A stretch of 5,493 bases of DNA from an uncultured Oscillospiraceae bacterium (lineage in GTDB: Bacteria > Bacillota > Clostridia > Oscillospirales > Acutalibacteraceae). A program made the position numbers and the translations under genes. Below, in pieces: positions 1 through 5,464 of the stretch. The stretch lies in NCBI GenBank assembly GCA_900552605.1, contig USAR01000114.1, positions 1 through 5,493 of the forward strand. The letters run 5' to 3'. Every line of letters begins with the position of its first letter. Positions within the stretch are counted from its first letter, which is position 1. Under the pieces are notes generated by a model. The model worked only from the letters and a program-made list of their open reading frames with translations. It made no database searches and had not been told where the DNA came from.

Positions 1-1
1 C

Positions 2-865
2 GGATCCGGCAAAAGTATGCTTGCAAAAAGGCTGCCGTCAATTCTTCCGGAGCTTAGCTTTGAAGAGGCAATTGAAACTACAAAGCTTTATTCAATTGCG
101 GGATTGCTGCCTAAAGATGTTCCGATTATTAAGCGCAGACCTTTCCGTTCTCCGCACCATTCAGTGTCGCAGGCAGGGCTTACGGGAGGCGGCCAGATAC
201 CGCACCCCGGCGAGATTTCGCTCGCGCACAACGGCGTTTTGTTTTTGGATGAGCTGCCGGAGTTTGACCGCAGTGCAATGGAAACGCTGCGTCAACCTCT
301 TGAGGATGGCACAGTAACAATATCTCGTGTTTCGGCAGCGCTTACATATCCTTGCTCAATCACTCTTATCTCGGCAATGAATCCTTGTCCTTGCGGATAT
401 TACGGCCACCCGACAAAGAAGTGCACCTGCTCGGAAAATCAGGTAAGGCGTTACTTGGGAAAGGTATCGGGACCGATGCTTGACAGGCTCGACCTGCACG
501 TTGAAGTGCCGCCTGTTGACTACCGCTCTTTAAGCGGCGAGGGTGAAAGAGAGGAAACCTCCTCCGAAATAAGAAAGCGAGTTATTAAAGCCCGAGAGCG
601 TCAGCAAAAAAGGTATGAAGGAACAGGTATTACATGTAATGCGAGAATAACTCCCAAGCTCTTGGCTGAATTCTGTCCGCTCGACGACGACGCCAAGGTG
701 CTGCTGCAATCGGCATTTGAAAGCCTTGGAATGTCAGGCAGAGCGTACGACAGAATACTTAAGGTGGCAAGAACAATAGCGGATCTTGATAACAGCGATG
801 TAATAGGCTCAAACCACATTGCAGAGGCGCTGCAATTCAGGAGCCTTGACAGAAAATATTTTTAA
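2..865 (+). CDS. YifB/ComM-family Mg-chelatase-like AAA+ ATPase, C-terminal part (5' end outside window)
   Basis: The reading frame is already open at the left edge and begins in the Walker A loop, visible as GSGKSMLAKR (bases 2-31). Walker B with LFLDELPEF follows at about 239-265. A cysteine cluster, NPCPCG followed nine residues later by CTC (about 380-433), has the C-x-C / C-x-C layout usual in many members. The sensor/arginine segment SGPMLDRLDL is at 467-496, and the helical Mg_chelatase_C-type domain holds SGRAYDRILKVARTIADLD at about 734-790. About 287 residues are visible. Family members are about 500 residues, so the missing part is the N-terminal Lon-S5-like domain. In Vibrio and other naturally transformable Proteobacteria, ComM is a hexameric helicase aiding branch migration during integration of transforming DNA. 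The role of the Firmicutes protein is less clear, so transfer of the comM name is cautious. lexA follows after 37 bases, suggesting co-transcription. The C-terminal part looks intact. Confidence 0.93.
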   Translation, partial: GSGKSMLAKRLPSILPELSFEEAIETTKLYSIAGLLPKDVPIIKRRPFRSPHHSVSQAGLTGGGQIPHPGEISLAHNGVLFLDELPEFDRSAMETLRQPLEDGTVTISRVSAALTYPCSITLISAMNPCPCGYYGHPTKKCTCSENQVRRYLGKVSGPMLDRLDLHVEVPPVDYRSLSGEGEREETSSEIRKRVIKARERQQKRYEGTGITCNARITPKLLAEFCPLDDDAKVLLQSAFESLGMSGRAYDRILKVARTIADLDNSDVIGSNHIAEALQFRSLDRKYF

Positions 866-902
866 TATCCGCGCATGCCGCAAGAAAGGACGGTGCTTTT
901 AA

Positions 903-1508
903 ATGAGCAACAGCAGAAAACCAACGCAAAATGAAAAGGAAGAGGCTGTTTTTAATTATCTTAGAAAAGAGCTGTCCGTCGGGGTCAATCCGAGTATTCG
1001 TGAAATCTGCACGGCAACAAAAATTAAATCCACTTCGGGAGTTCATAAAATACTTTGTACGCTTGAAGAAAAAGGACTTATCGAGCGCGACAATCATTCC
1101 TCACGCTCGGTGCGTCTTGCCAACAGCACAGGCACATTTCAGGTGCCGCTGCTTGGACGTGTTACGGCGGGCGAACCGATTTTCGCCGACGGGAATATTG
1201 AAGAATACCTGCCCGTTTCATCGCGGCTCGGCAGCTCGGAAAGTCTTTTTGCACTGAGAGTTGTGGGACTCAGTATGAAAAACGCAGGAATTATGGACGG
1301 CGATACCGTTGTTGCCGACAGCGGCAAGGTTGCAAACAGCGGAGATATTGTTATAGCGTTAATTGATGAAGAGGCAACGGTTAAGCGCTTGGGTTTTGAA
1401 AACGAACAGCCTGTGCTTTATCCTGAAAATCCCGATTTCTCTCCGATTCACGCCGATAATATAAAAATACTCGGCACGGTTGTGGGATGCTTCAGAATGT
1501 ATTGCTGA
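903..1508 (+). CDS. lexA: LexA, SOS-response transcriptional repressor and self-cleaving S24 peptidase
   Basis: The 201-residue protein matches the usual LexA length and architecture. Residues about 8-63 form the winged helix-turn-helix DNA-binding domain, with the recognition segment near STSGVHKILCTLEEKGLI. The S24 peptidase domain runs from about 81 to 201. The self-cleavage site is Ala89-Gly90 in VPLLGRVTAGEP. The catalytic serine is Ser124 in VVGLSMKNAG and the general base is Lys161 in EATVKRL. All three sit five residues beyond the E. coli positions (84-85, 119, 156), so the autolysis machinery is complete. By family knowledge it represses SOS genes and cleaves itself when RecA filaments form on single-stranded DNA. 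The ATG is preceded by GAAAGGA (884-890) with a 12-base gap. No clear promoter or GAAC-N4-GTTC operator is visible in the 37 bases upstream. A TTGACA lies at 846-851 inside the previous gene but has no -10 at a workable distance. Confidence 0.97.
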   Translation: MSNSRKPTQNEKEEAVFNYLRKELSVGVNPSIREICTATKIKSTSGVHKILCTLEEKGLIERDNHSSRSVRLANSTGTFQVPLLGRVTAGEPIFADGNIEEYLPVSSRLGSSESLFALRVVGLSMKNAGIMDGDTVVADSGKVANSGDIVIALIDEEATVKRLGFENEQPVLYPENPDFSPIHADNIKILGTVVGCFRMYC

Positions 1509-1593
1509 TATTATAATGATTATTTAAACGAGTGCCGCAAATATAAAAGTATTATTGCGCTTTGTCGGACGTAACACAATAGAAGAATAAACG

Positions 1594-1626
1594 CGGTGCG
1601 ACAAACAAAAATGTCGCACCGATTTT
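1594..1626 (+). terminator. Perfect 10-bp hairpin after lexA, possible weak terminator or leader structure
   Basis: CGGTGCGACA (1594-1603) and TGTCGCACCG (1612-1621) form a perfect 10-bp, GC-rich stem around an 8-base A-rich loop. Only ATTTT follows, so the U-tract is short for an intrinsic terminator. It could end lexA transcription 85 bases after the stop codon. It could also act as a leader structure for the next gene, whose GTG lies 30 bases further on. A perfect -10-like TATAAT sits at 1512-1517 but has no convincing -35. The rest of the 1509-1650 gap shows nothing else I can name. Confidence 0.5.
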
Positions 1627-1650
1627 AAGTGTAGGGAAGCAGGTGAAAAA

Positions 1651-2484
1651 GTGCAGCACAACTTAGGCGACGATGGCTTTAAAACAAGCAATAACACTAA
1701 AGCCGCAAGCGGTGATTCTACAAAACCGCGCATAAGGTATCATCTTCTTGACGAGCTCCGTGGCTTCGCCGTGTTTTGTATGGTTTTTTATCACGCTTTT
1801 TACACTCTTTGCGATCTCGGTGTGCCGTATTTCGAAAGTGTTTTGAACTTTTTTATGCCTGCCGAGCCTTTTTTTGCAGGGTTTTTCATTCTGCTTTCCG
1901 GCGTCTGCTGCCGTCTGTCACATTCGAATCTGTCGCGTGGATTAAAGCTTGCGGCGGTGGCGGCAGCGGTAACCGGTGTTACATATTGTGCAACGGCATT
2001 CGGTATTGACGACTGCGTAATTTGGTTTGGCGTTCTTCATTTATTAAGCGTCGGTATGCTTTGCTGTGCCGTGTTTGATTTTGCACTGAAAAGAATACCG
2101 CCCGGCGTTGGTGCGGTTTTGTTTTTTCTTTTGTTTATTTTGTCTTATAACGTTGAATACGGCTCAATTTCTTTAGGAAGTCACGTTCTTTTTGAGCTTC
2201 CGCAGTCGTTATATAAAACCAATATGCTAAGCTTTTTGGGCTTTCATAACGACTATTTTGCCTCTGCCGATTATTTTCCGATTTTGCCGTGGCTTTTCCT
2301 TTTTTTGTGCGGAACGAGCCTTGGCATTTACGAAAACCGCGGCAGGTTTCCCGCTTTTTTAAAAAGACGTTATATTCCGTTTTTCGGTTTTTTAGGCAGA
2401 CACGCGCTGCTGATTTACATTCTTCATCAGCCTGTGATTTTCGGAATTACTTATGCCGTGGCGGAATTGGTAAAATTGTTTTGA
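1651..2484 (+). CDS. Heparan-alpha-glucosaminide N-acetyltransferase-like (DUF1624) integral membrane protein
   Basis: The 277-residue protein has a 29-residue hydrophilic N-terminus, then about seven hydrophobic helices at roughly 38-56, 70-88, 98-117, 121-145, 152-168, 208-227 and 250-272. The opening RYHLLDELRGFAVFCMVFYH (residues 29-48), the PILPWLFLFLCGTSLGIY stretch near 210-227 and the closing GRHALLIYILHQPVIFGI (249-266) are hallmarks of the HGSNAT catalytic-domain family (DUF1624). Conserved polar residues in or near the membrane include Asp34, Arg37, His48 and His259. The human relative carries acetyl groups across the lysosomal membrane to a glucosamine end. Bacterial members are mostly uncharacterised and are presumed to acylate a cell-surface or imported sugar, so the substrate here is unknown. 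The GTG start is chosen because AGGTG (1641-1645) precedes it and no ATG fits before the conserved region. rnhA follows after 45 bases and may share its transcript, though no functional tie is evident. Confidence 0.82.
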   Translation: MQHNLGDDGFKTSNNTKAASGDSTKPRIRYHLLDELRGFAVFCMVFYHAFYTLCDLGVPYFESVLNFFMPAEPFFAGFFILLSGVCCRLSHSNLSRGLKLAAVAAAVTGVTYCATAFGIDDCVIWFGVLHLLSVGMLCCAVFDFALKRIPPGVGAVLFFLLFILSYNVEYGSISLGSHVLFELPQSLYKTNMLSFLGFHNDYFASADYFPILPWLFLFLCGTSLGIYENRGRFPAFLKRRYIPFFGFLGRHALLIYILHQPVIFGITYAVAELVKLF

Positions 2485-2515
2485 TAAAATAGCTGTTTTT
2501 CGGTTGAAATAGTTT

Positions 2516-2532
2516 AAGGAGTATGATTTGTG
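2516..2532 (+). promoter_or_regulatory. Shine-Dalgarno site fixing the GTG start of rnhA
   Basis: AAGGAG (2516-2521) lies 8 bases before the GTG at 2530. A nearer ATG at 2523 is out of frame with the gene and too close to the site. The GTG also gives the expected [12 protein letters not shown]-terminus of RNase HI. Confidence 0.8.
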
Positions 2533-2964
2533 AAAAGAATAGAATTGTTTACCGACGGTGCTTGCTCCGGCAATCCTGGGCCCGGCGGTTGGGGCGCAGT
2601 ATTGCGCTACGGCGGAGCGGAAAAGGAGCTTTCGGGCGGCGAGTCTGACACCACCAACAACAGAATGGAGCTTACAGCCGTTATAAAAGGACTGGAGGCG
2701 CTTAAGGAACCGTGCACTGTAACGCTTACAACCGACAGCCGTTATGTTGCGGATTCGATAACAAAAGGCTGGGCGGAGTCATGGCAGCGCAACGGTTGGC
2801 GAAAAGCGGACAAAAAGCCTGCATTAAATGCCGACCTTTGGGAAAAGCTATTATCGCTGCTAAAAGTGCACTCCGTTACCATAAAGTGGGTAAAGGGTCA
2901 CGAGGGTCATCCGGAAAACGAGCGATGTGATAAATTAGCGGTGGCGGAAAGCCGAAAATTTTGA
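2530..2964 (+). CDS. rnhA: Ribonuclease HI
   Basis: This cytoplasmic endonuclease cuts the RNA strand of RNA-DNA hybrids, removing R-loops and replication primers. The 144-residue length is normal for a single-domain bacterial enzyme. The four metal-binding acidic residues are present: Asp9 in [17 protein letters not shown], Glu47 in [10 protein letters not shown], Asp69 in TTDSRYV and Asp134 in NERCDKLA. The catalytic-loop His124 lies in [10 protein letters not shown]. The basic handle region [20 protein letters not shown] (about 85-104) that grips the hybrid is also kept, which marks the E. coli-like type rather than handle-less forms. There is no N-terminal hybrid-binding domain. The start is GTG with a well-placed AAGGAG. 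The upstream membrane-protein gene ends 45 bases before. Downstream, 146 bases with a promoter separate it from nifS, so rnhA probably ends its own transcript. Confidence 0.97.
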   Translation: MKRIELFTDGACSGNPGPGGWGAVLRYGGAEKELSGGESDTTNNRMELTAVIKGLEALKEPCTVTLTTDSRYVADSITKGWAESWQRNGWRKADKKPALNADLWEKLLSLLKVHSVTIKWVKGHEGHPENERCDKLAVAESRKF

Positions 2965-3003
2965 GAAAATCGACCAAATATTAAAATAATCGGCAATTTA
3001 CGG

Positions 3004-3032
3004 TTGCAATGTATACTAAAATGGTATACAAT
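3004..3032 (+). promoter_or_regulatory. Predicted sigma-A-type promoter of the nifS-nifU unit
   Basis: TTGCAA (3004-3009, four of six consensus bases) and TACAAT (3027-3032, five of six) are separated by exactly 17 bases. Transcription would start near 3038-3041, leaving a leader of about 70 bases before the TTG start of the cysteine desulfurase. This is the best -35/-10 pair I found by eye in the intergenic stretches. It is a sequence match only. Confidence 0.55.
3010..3030. promoter_or_regulatory. Operator-like inverted repeat TGTATAC-N7-GTATACA inside the nifS promoter
   Basis: The arms TGTATAC (3010-3016) and GTATACA (3024-3030) are exact inverted copies with a 7-base spacer. Each contains the self-palindromic GTATAC. 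They fill the promoter spacer and overlap the -10, the typical position of a repressor site. The regulator is unknown: Rrf2/IscR-type and GntR-type proteins are candidates by context or motif style, and neither gene is in the window. Confidence 0.5.
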
Positions 3033-3050
3033 AGCTTTGGTGAAACAAAT

Positions 3051-3070
3051 AAAGGCTTTTAAAGCCTTTT
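3051..3070 (+). terminator. Small hairpin in the nifS leader, possible rnhA terminator or attenuator
   Basis: AAAGGCTT (3051-3058) and AAGCCTTT (3062-3069) form an 8-bp stem with a 3-base loop. TTTT spans the end of the right arm (3067-3070), and a second T-run lies after GAGTG. The U-tract is weak. It could terminate rnhA read-through. If the promoter at 3004-3032 is real, the hairpin lies about 12 bases into the nifS transcript and would act as an attenuator or stabilising 5' stem. Confidence 0.4.
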
Positions 3071-3110
3071 GAGTGTTTTAAATTATACTTATGAAAGGCA
3101 CTGAGAAACT

Positions 3111-4304
3111 TTGAAACGTTTTATTTATGCCGACCATTCGGCAACGACTTCTTTAGCACCAGAGGTTTTGGAAAAAATGATGCCGTACCTCACCACCGAA
3201 TACGGCAATCCGTCAAGTCTTTATGCCTTTGCGGCAAGCGCAAAAAAAGCTGTTGAAAACGCAAGAGCGCAGGTCGCCGAGGTTTTGGGAGCATTGCCAA
3301 ACGAAATATATTTTACCGCAGGCGGCAGCGAGTCCGACAATTGGGCAATCAAAGGCGCAGCTCATCTTATGAAAAAGAAGGGCAAAAACCACATAATATC
3401 GTCAGCTTTTGAGCATCACGCCGTTTTGCATACATTAAAGACGCTTGAAAAAGAGGGTTTTGAGGTAACACTTTTGGACGTCCATTCAGATGGGCTTGTG
3501 CGTGTTGACGAGCTTCGTGACGCCATTCGCGAGGACACAGGTCTTGTTACCGTTATGTATGCCAACAACGAAATCGGCACAATTCAGCCGATTGCCGAAA
3601 TCGGCGCAATCTGCCGTGAAAAGGGAATCCTTTTCCACACAGACGCTGTGCAGGCTGTCGGCAATGTGCACATCAACGTAAAAGAGCAAAATATTGATAT
3701 GCTTTCAATGTCGGCACACAAATTCCACGGACCTAAAGGCGTGGGTGCGCTTTATTGCAGACGCGGCATTTTTCTGCCTAACCTTATCGACGGCGGCGCA
3801 CAGGAGCGCGGCAGACGTGCGGGAACGGAGAATGTGCCCGGTATTGTAGGTCTCGGCGAGGCAATAACAAGGGCGAATGCCACTATCGATGAGCGTGCGA
3901 AAACCCTTTCCGAAATTCGTGACCGCATTATCGACGGCGCTTTGAAAATTGAAAAATCGCGTGTTAACGGCGACCGCATTAAACGTCTGCCGGGCAATGT
4001 AAGCCTTTGCTTTGAGGGAATCGAGGGCGAATCGCTGTTGCTTATGCTCGACAGTCAGGGCATTTGCGCGTCGTCCGGCTCTGCTTGCACCTCCGGTTCG
4101 CTTGACCCCAGTCACGTGCTTTTGAGCATCGGTTTAAAGCACGAAACGGCTCACGGCTCATTAAGGCTGTCGCTGGGTGAGGGCAACACGCTTGAGGATG
4201 CCGATTATATTCTTTCCGTTTTGCCGCCCATTGTTGAAAGACTGCGCGAAATGTCGCCGCTTTGGGACAGAATAAAACGTGAAGAAGCAGAAAAGAATGC
4301 TTAA
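3111..4304 (+). CDS. nifS: NifS/IscS-like cysteine desulfurase (PLP-dependent, class V aminotransferase fold)
   Basis: The enzyme takes sulfur from L-cysteine, giving alanine and a persulfide that is passed to the NifU scaffold and possibly to tRNA-thiolation enzymes. The 397 residues are the normal length. The PLP-binding Lys204 is in [13 protein letters not shown]. The cofactor-stacking His102 is in EHHAVLHTL, with Asn153 in ANNEIG and Asp178 and Gln181 in HTDAVQAVG. Arg352 in LRLSLG binds the substrate carboxylate. The sulfur-carrying Cys326 sits in the mobile loop [10 protein letters not shown], which marks the NifS/IscS group rather than SufS/CsdA. The TTG start is required to give the family N-terminus [13 protein letters not shown], since the next in-frame Met is at residue 23. 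The best ribosome site is AAAGG at 3094-3098, a little distant. The scaffold gene follows after 32 bases. Whether it serves housekeeping Fe-S assembly or is better called iscS cannot be decided here. Confidence 0.96.
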   Translation: MKRFIYADHSATTSLAPEVLEKMMPYLTTEYGNPSSLYAFAASAKKAVENARAQVAEVLGALPNEIYFTAGGSESDNWAIKGAAHLMKKKGKNHIISSAFEHHAVLHTLKTLEKEGFEVTLLDVHSDGLVRVDELRDAIREDTGLVTVMYANNEIGTIQPIAEIGAICREKGILFHTDAVQAVGNVHINVKEQNIDMLSMSAHKFHGPKGVGALYCRRGIFLPNLIDGGAQERGRRAGTENVPGIVGLGEAITRANATIDERAKTLSEIRDRIIDGALKIEKSRVNGDRIKRLPGNVSLCFEGIEGESLLLMLDSQGICASSGSACTSGSLDPSHVLLSIGLKHETAHGSLRLSLGEGNTLEDADYILSVLPPIVERLREMSPLWDRIKREEAEKNA

Positions 4305-4318
4305 TTATTGTAAAAAAC

Positions 4319-4336
4319 AAAAGGAGGTAACCTTTT
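4319..4336 (+). promoter_or_regulatory. Strong Shine-Dalgarno of nifU, within a possible small hairpin
   Basis: AAGGAGGTAA (4321-4330) is nearly the full anti-Shine-Dalgarno complement, with GGAGG nine bases before the ATG. AAAAGG (4319-4324) can pair with CCTTTT (4331-4336), so the site lies in a weak 6-bp stem ending just before the start codon. Strong initiation is expected if the stem melts. Confidence 0.6.
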
Positions 4337-4774
4337 ATGTATACAGAACAGGTTATGGACCACTTTATGCACCCGAGGAATATGGGCGAAATTGAAAACG
4401 CAGACGGCGTGGGTGAAGTAGGCAATGCAAAATGCGGCGATATTATGAGAATGTATTTGAAAATCGACAACGGAATCATAACCGATTGCAAATTCAAAAC
4501 CTACGGCTGCGCTTCCGCGATCGCAACAAGCTCAATTGCAACGGAAATGGTAAAGGGACACAGCATTGAAGAGGCTGTGGAGCTTTCCAACAAGGCTGTC
4601 GTTGAGGCTTTGGGCGGTCTGCCGGCACACAAAATTCATTGCTCGGTCTTGGCTGAACAGGCAATAAAGGCGGCGCTTGCCGATTATTACACAAAGCAGG
4701 GAATAGATTATAAACCGATTCTCGGCGATTTGGGCGAGCACGACTGCGACCACTGCGAGGGCTGCGGCGCATAA
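4337..4774 (+). CDS. nifU: NifU/IscU-like Fe-S cluster assembly scaffold with Cys-rich C-terminal tail
   Basis: The 145-residue protein is the scaffold on which sulfur from the adjacent desulfurase and iron are joined into a cluster before transfer to apo-proteins. The IscU fold covers about residues 1-122. Ligand residues are Cys33 and Asp35 in NAKCGD, Cys58 in TYGCASAI, and His101 and Cys102 in KIHCSVLAEQ, matching the three-Cys, Asp and His set of IscU. The HscA-binding LPPVK motif of proteobacterial IscU is here LPAHK, consistent with no HscA/HscB genes in view. There are no central ferredoxin or C-terminal Nfu domains, unlike nitrogen-fixation NifU, so it is the short IscU-type form. An extra tail of about 20 residues ends in DCDHCEGCGA, with Cys137, Cys140 and Cys143. 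It starts 32 bases after the desulfurase with a very strong ribosome site, so the two are almost certainly one operon. Confidence 0.94.
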   Translation: MYTEQVMDHFMHPRNMGEIENADGVGEVGNAKCGDIMRMYLKIDNGIITDCKFKTYGCASAIATSSIATEMVKGHSIEEAVELSNKAVVEALGGLPAHKIHCSVLAEQAIKAALADYYTKQGIDYKPILGDLGEHDCDHCEGCGA

Positions 4775-4867
4775 AAGCCAAAAATCAAAAAGCGTCAGTT
4801 CGCAATATCCTGACGCAGACAAATAACAATATGTCTAAACAAAAAAACTACGGGGATGAATTTAATT
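4775..4867 (+). promoter_or_regulatory. Structured leader of the QueT-family gene, possible but unproven preQ1-sensing region
   Basis: The 93-base gap holds two abutting hairpins. The first is the stem at 4792-4816. The second has AGACA (4817-4821) pairing with TGTCT (4832-4836) around ten bases. An A-rich run with AAAAAAACTA and then GGGG (4852-4855) follows. Genes of this transporter family are often under preQ1 riboswitches. The first loop starts with U and ends with C before the stem, and A-rich sequence follows, as in preQ1-I. However, I cannot build the required pseudoknot by eye, so this is a candidate only. Confidence 0.25.
4792..4816 (-). terminator. Hairpin between nifU and queT with terminator features on the minus strand
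   Basis: GCGTCAG (4792-4798) and CTGACGC (4810-4816) form a perfect 7-bp stem around an 11-base loop. On the plus strand an A-rich stretch follows, not a U-tract. Read on the minus strand the stem is followed directly by TTTTTGATTTTTGG, the layout of an intrinsic terminator for transcription running leftwards. No minus-strand gene is visible, so it may stop antisense transcription or simply be part of the queT leader. Confidence 0.4.
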
Positions 4868-5368
4868 ATGAAAATTACCACACGCACTGTTGTAACAGGC
4901 GGCGTTATTGCCGCGCTTTACGCTGTGCTTACATACGTTTCGGCGGCATTCGGTTTAGCTTATGGCCCCATTCAACTGAGGGTTTCCGAGGTTTTAACCC
5001 TTTTGCCGCTGTTCACACCTGTTGCGGTTCCCGGTCTTACCGTGGGTTGCTTTTTGGCAAACATCGGCAGTTCAAATGCCGTAGACCTTATTTTCGGCAC
5101 TGCCGCAACACTTATTGCCGCACTTTTAACAAGACTTTTGCAAAATGTAACAATTAAAAGCTTTCCGGCTCTTTCATTTTTATCACCTGTGATTGTAAAT
5201 GCGGTTATGGTCGGTTTTGAAATCTCAGCGTTTTTCCTCGACGGTTTCACCGTTGCCGGATTTGCGCTTTCCGCAGTTCAGGTCGGGTGCGGCGAGCTTC
5301 TTGTGATTTTTATACTCGGCACACCGTTTTATTGTTGGATGAAAAAGCACAAAAAGCTTTTTGATTAA
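4868..5368 (+). CDS. queT: QueT-family queuosine-precursor transporter (ECF S-component-like membrane protein)
   Basis: This 166-residue, mostly hydrophobic protein has about five to six membrane helices, at roughly 7-28, 42-62, 72-92, 103-124 and 133-155. The signature GPIQLRVSEVLTLLPLFTP (33-51) and the following GLTVGCFLANIGSS and DLIFGTAATLIAALLT segments are typical of the QueT family. Members are predicted substrate-binding subunits of energy-coupling-factor transporters that import precursors of the tRNA base queuosine (preQ0, preQ1 or queuine). The shared ATPase and EcfT subunits would be encoded elsewhere. I chose the second ATG (4868) because GGGG at 4852-4855 is about 12 bases ahead of it, whereas it directly abuts the earlier in-frame ATG at 4856. 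The four extra residues are not needed by the family. The gene follows nifU by 93 bases and is closed by a strong terminator. The exact substrate is inferred from the family only. Confidence 0.87.
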   Translation: MKITTRTVVTGGVIAALYAVLTYVSAAFGLAYGPIQLRVSEVLTLLPLFTPVAVPGLTVGCFLANIGSSNAVDLIFGTAATLIAALLTRLLQNVTIKSFPALSFLSPVIVNAVMVGFEISAFFLDGFTVAGFALSAVQVGCGELLVIFILGTPFYCWMKKHKKLFD

Positions 5369-5411
5369 CGGCTATATACACTTAATATCAACATTAAATA
5401 CAATACAAAAT

Positions 5412-5464
5412 AAACAGCACCCTTTGCCATTTATGTAAGCGGCAAAGGGTGCTGTTTGTTTTTT
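5412..5464 (+). terminator. Strong intrinsic terminator after queT, bidirectional in form
   Basis: AAACAGCACCCTTTGCC (5412-5428) and GGCAAAGGGTGCTGTTT (5441-5457) are perfect 17-bp complements around a 12-base loop. G and six T follow (5458-5464). On the minus strand the stem is followed by TTTTGTATTG-like sequence, so it may also stop leftward transcription. It marks the end of the queT transcript. Beyond it to 5493 I see nothing. Confidence 0.93.

Noticed and set aside
2..865. Magnesium chelatase subunit ChlI/BchI
   Set aside because: The PHHSVSQAGLTGGG, NPCPCGYYG and C-terminal Mg_chelatase_C features are those of the YifB/ComM group. No chlorophyll or corrin genes are nearby.
1170..1187. 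GGCGAA-N6-TTCGCC dyad containing GAAC-N4-TTTC, one base off a Firmicutes SOS box, inside lexA
   Set aside because: It lies within the coding sequence at the conserved cleavage-site region (residues about 90-95), where codons are constrained, and far from any promoter.
3084..3089. TATACT as an alternative -10 for nifS
   Set aside because: No acceptable -35 lies 16-18 bases upstream. The pair at 3004-3032 is clearly better.
3705..4497. Long minus-strand open frames of 136 and 151 codons opposite nifS and nifU
   Set aside because: They overlap strongly supported plus-strand genes, have no recognisable motifs, and arise from codon bias on the opposite strand.
4817..4855. Second hairpin plus AAAAAAACTA as a classical preQ1-I riboswitch
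   Set aside because: The loop lacks a UAG-like partner for the CUA tail and does not end with the preQ1-pairing C, so a confident call is not justified.
4831..5157. 108-codon plus-strand frame starting in the queT leader
   Set aside because: It overlaps queT in another frame, has no ribosome site before its ATG, and its translation past the gap is arginine/cysteine-rich shadow sequence.
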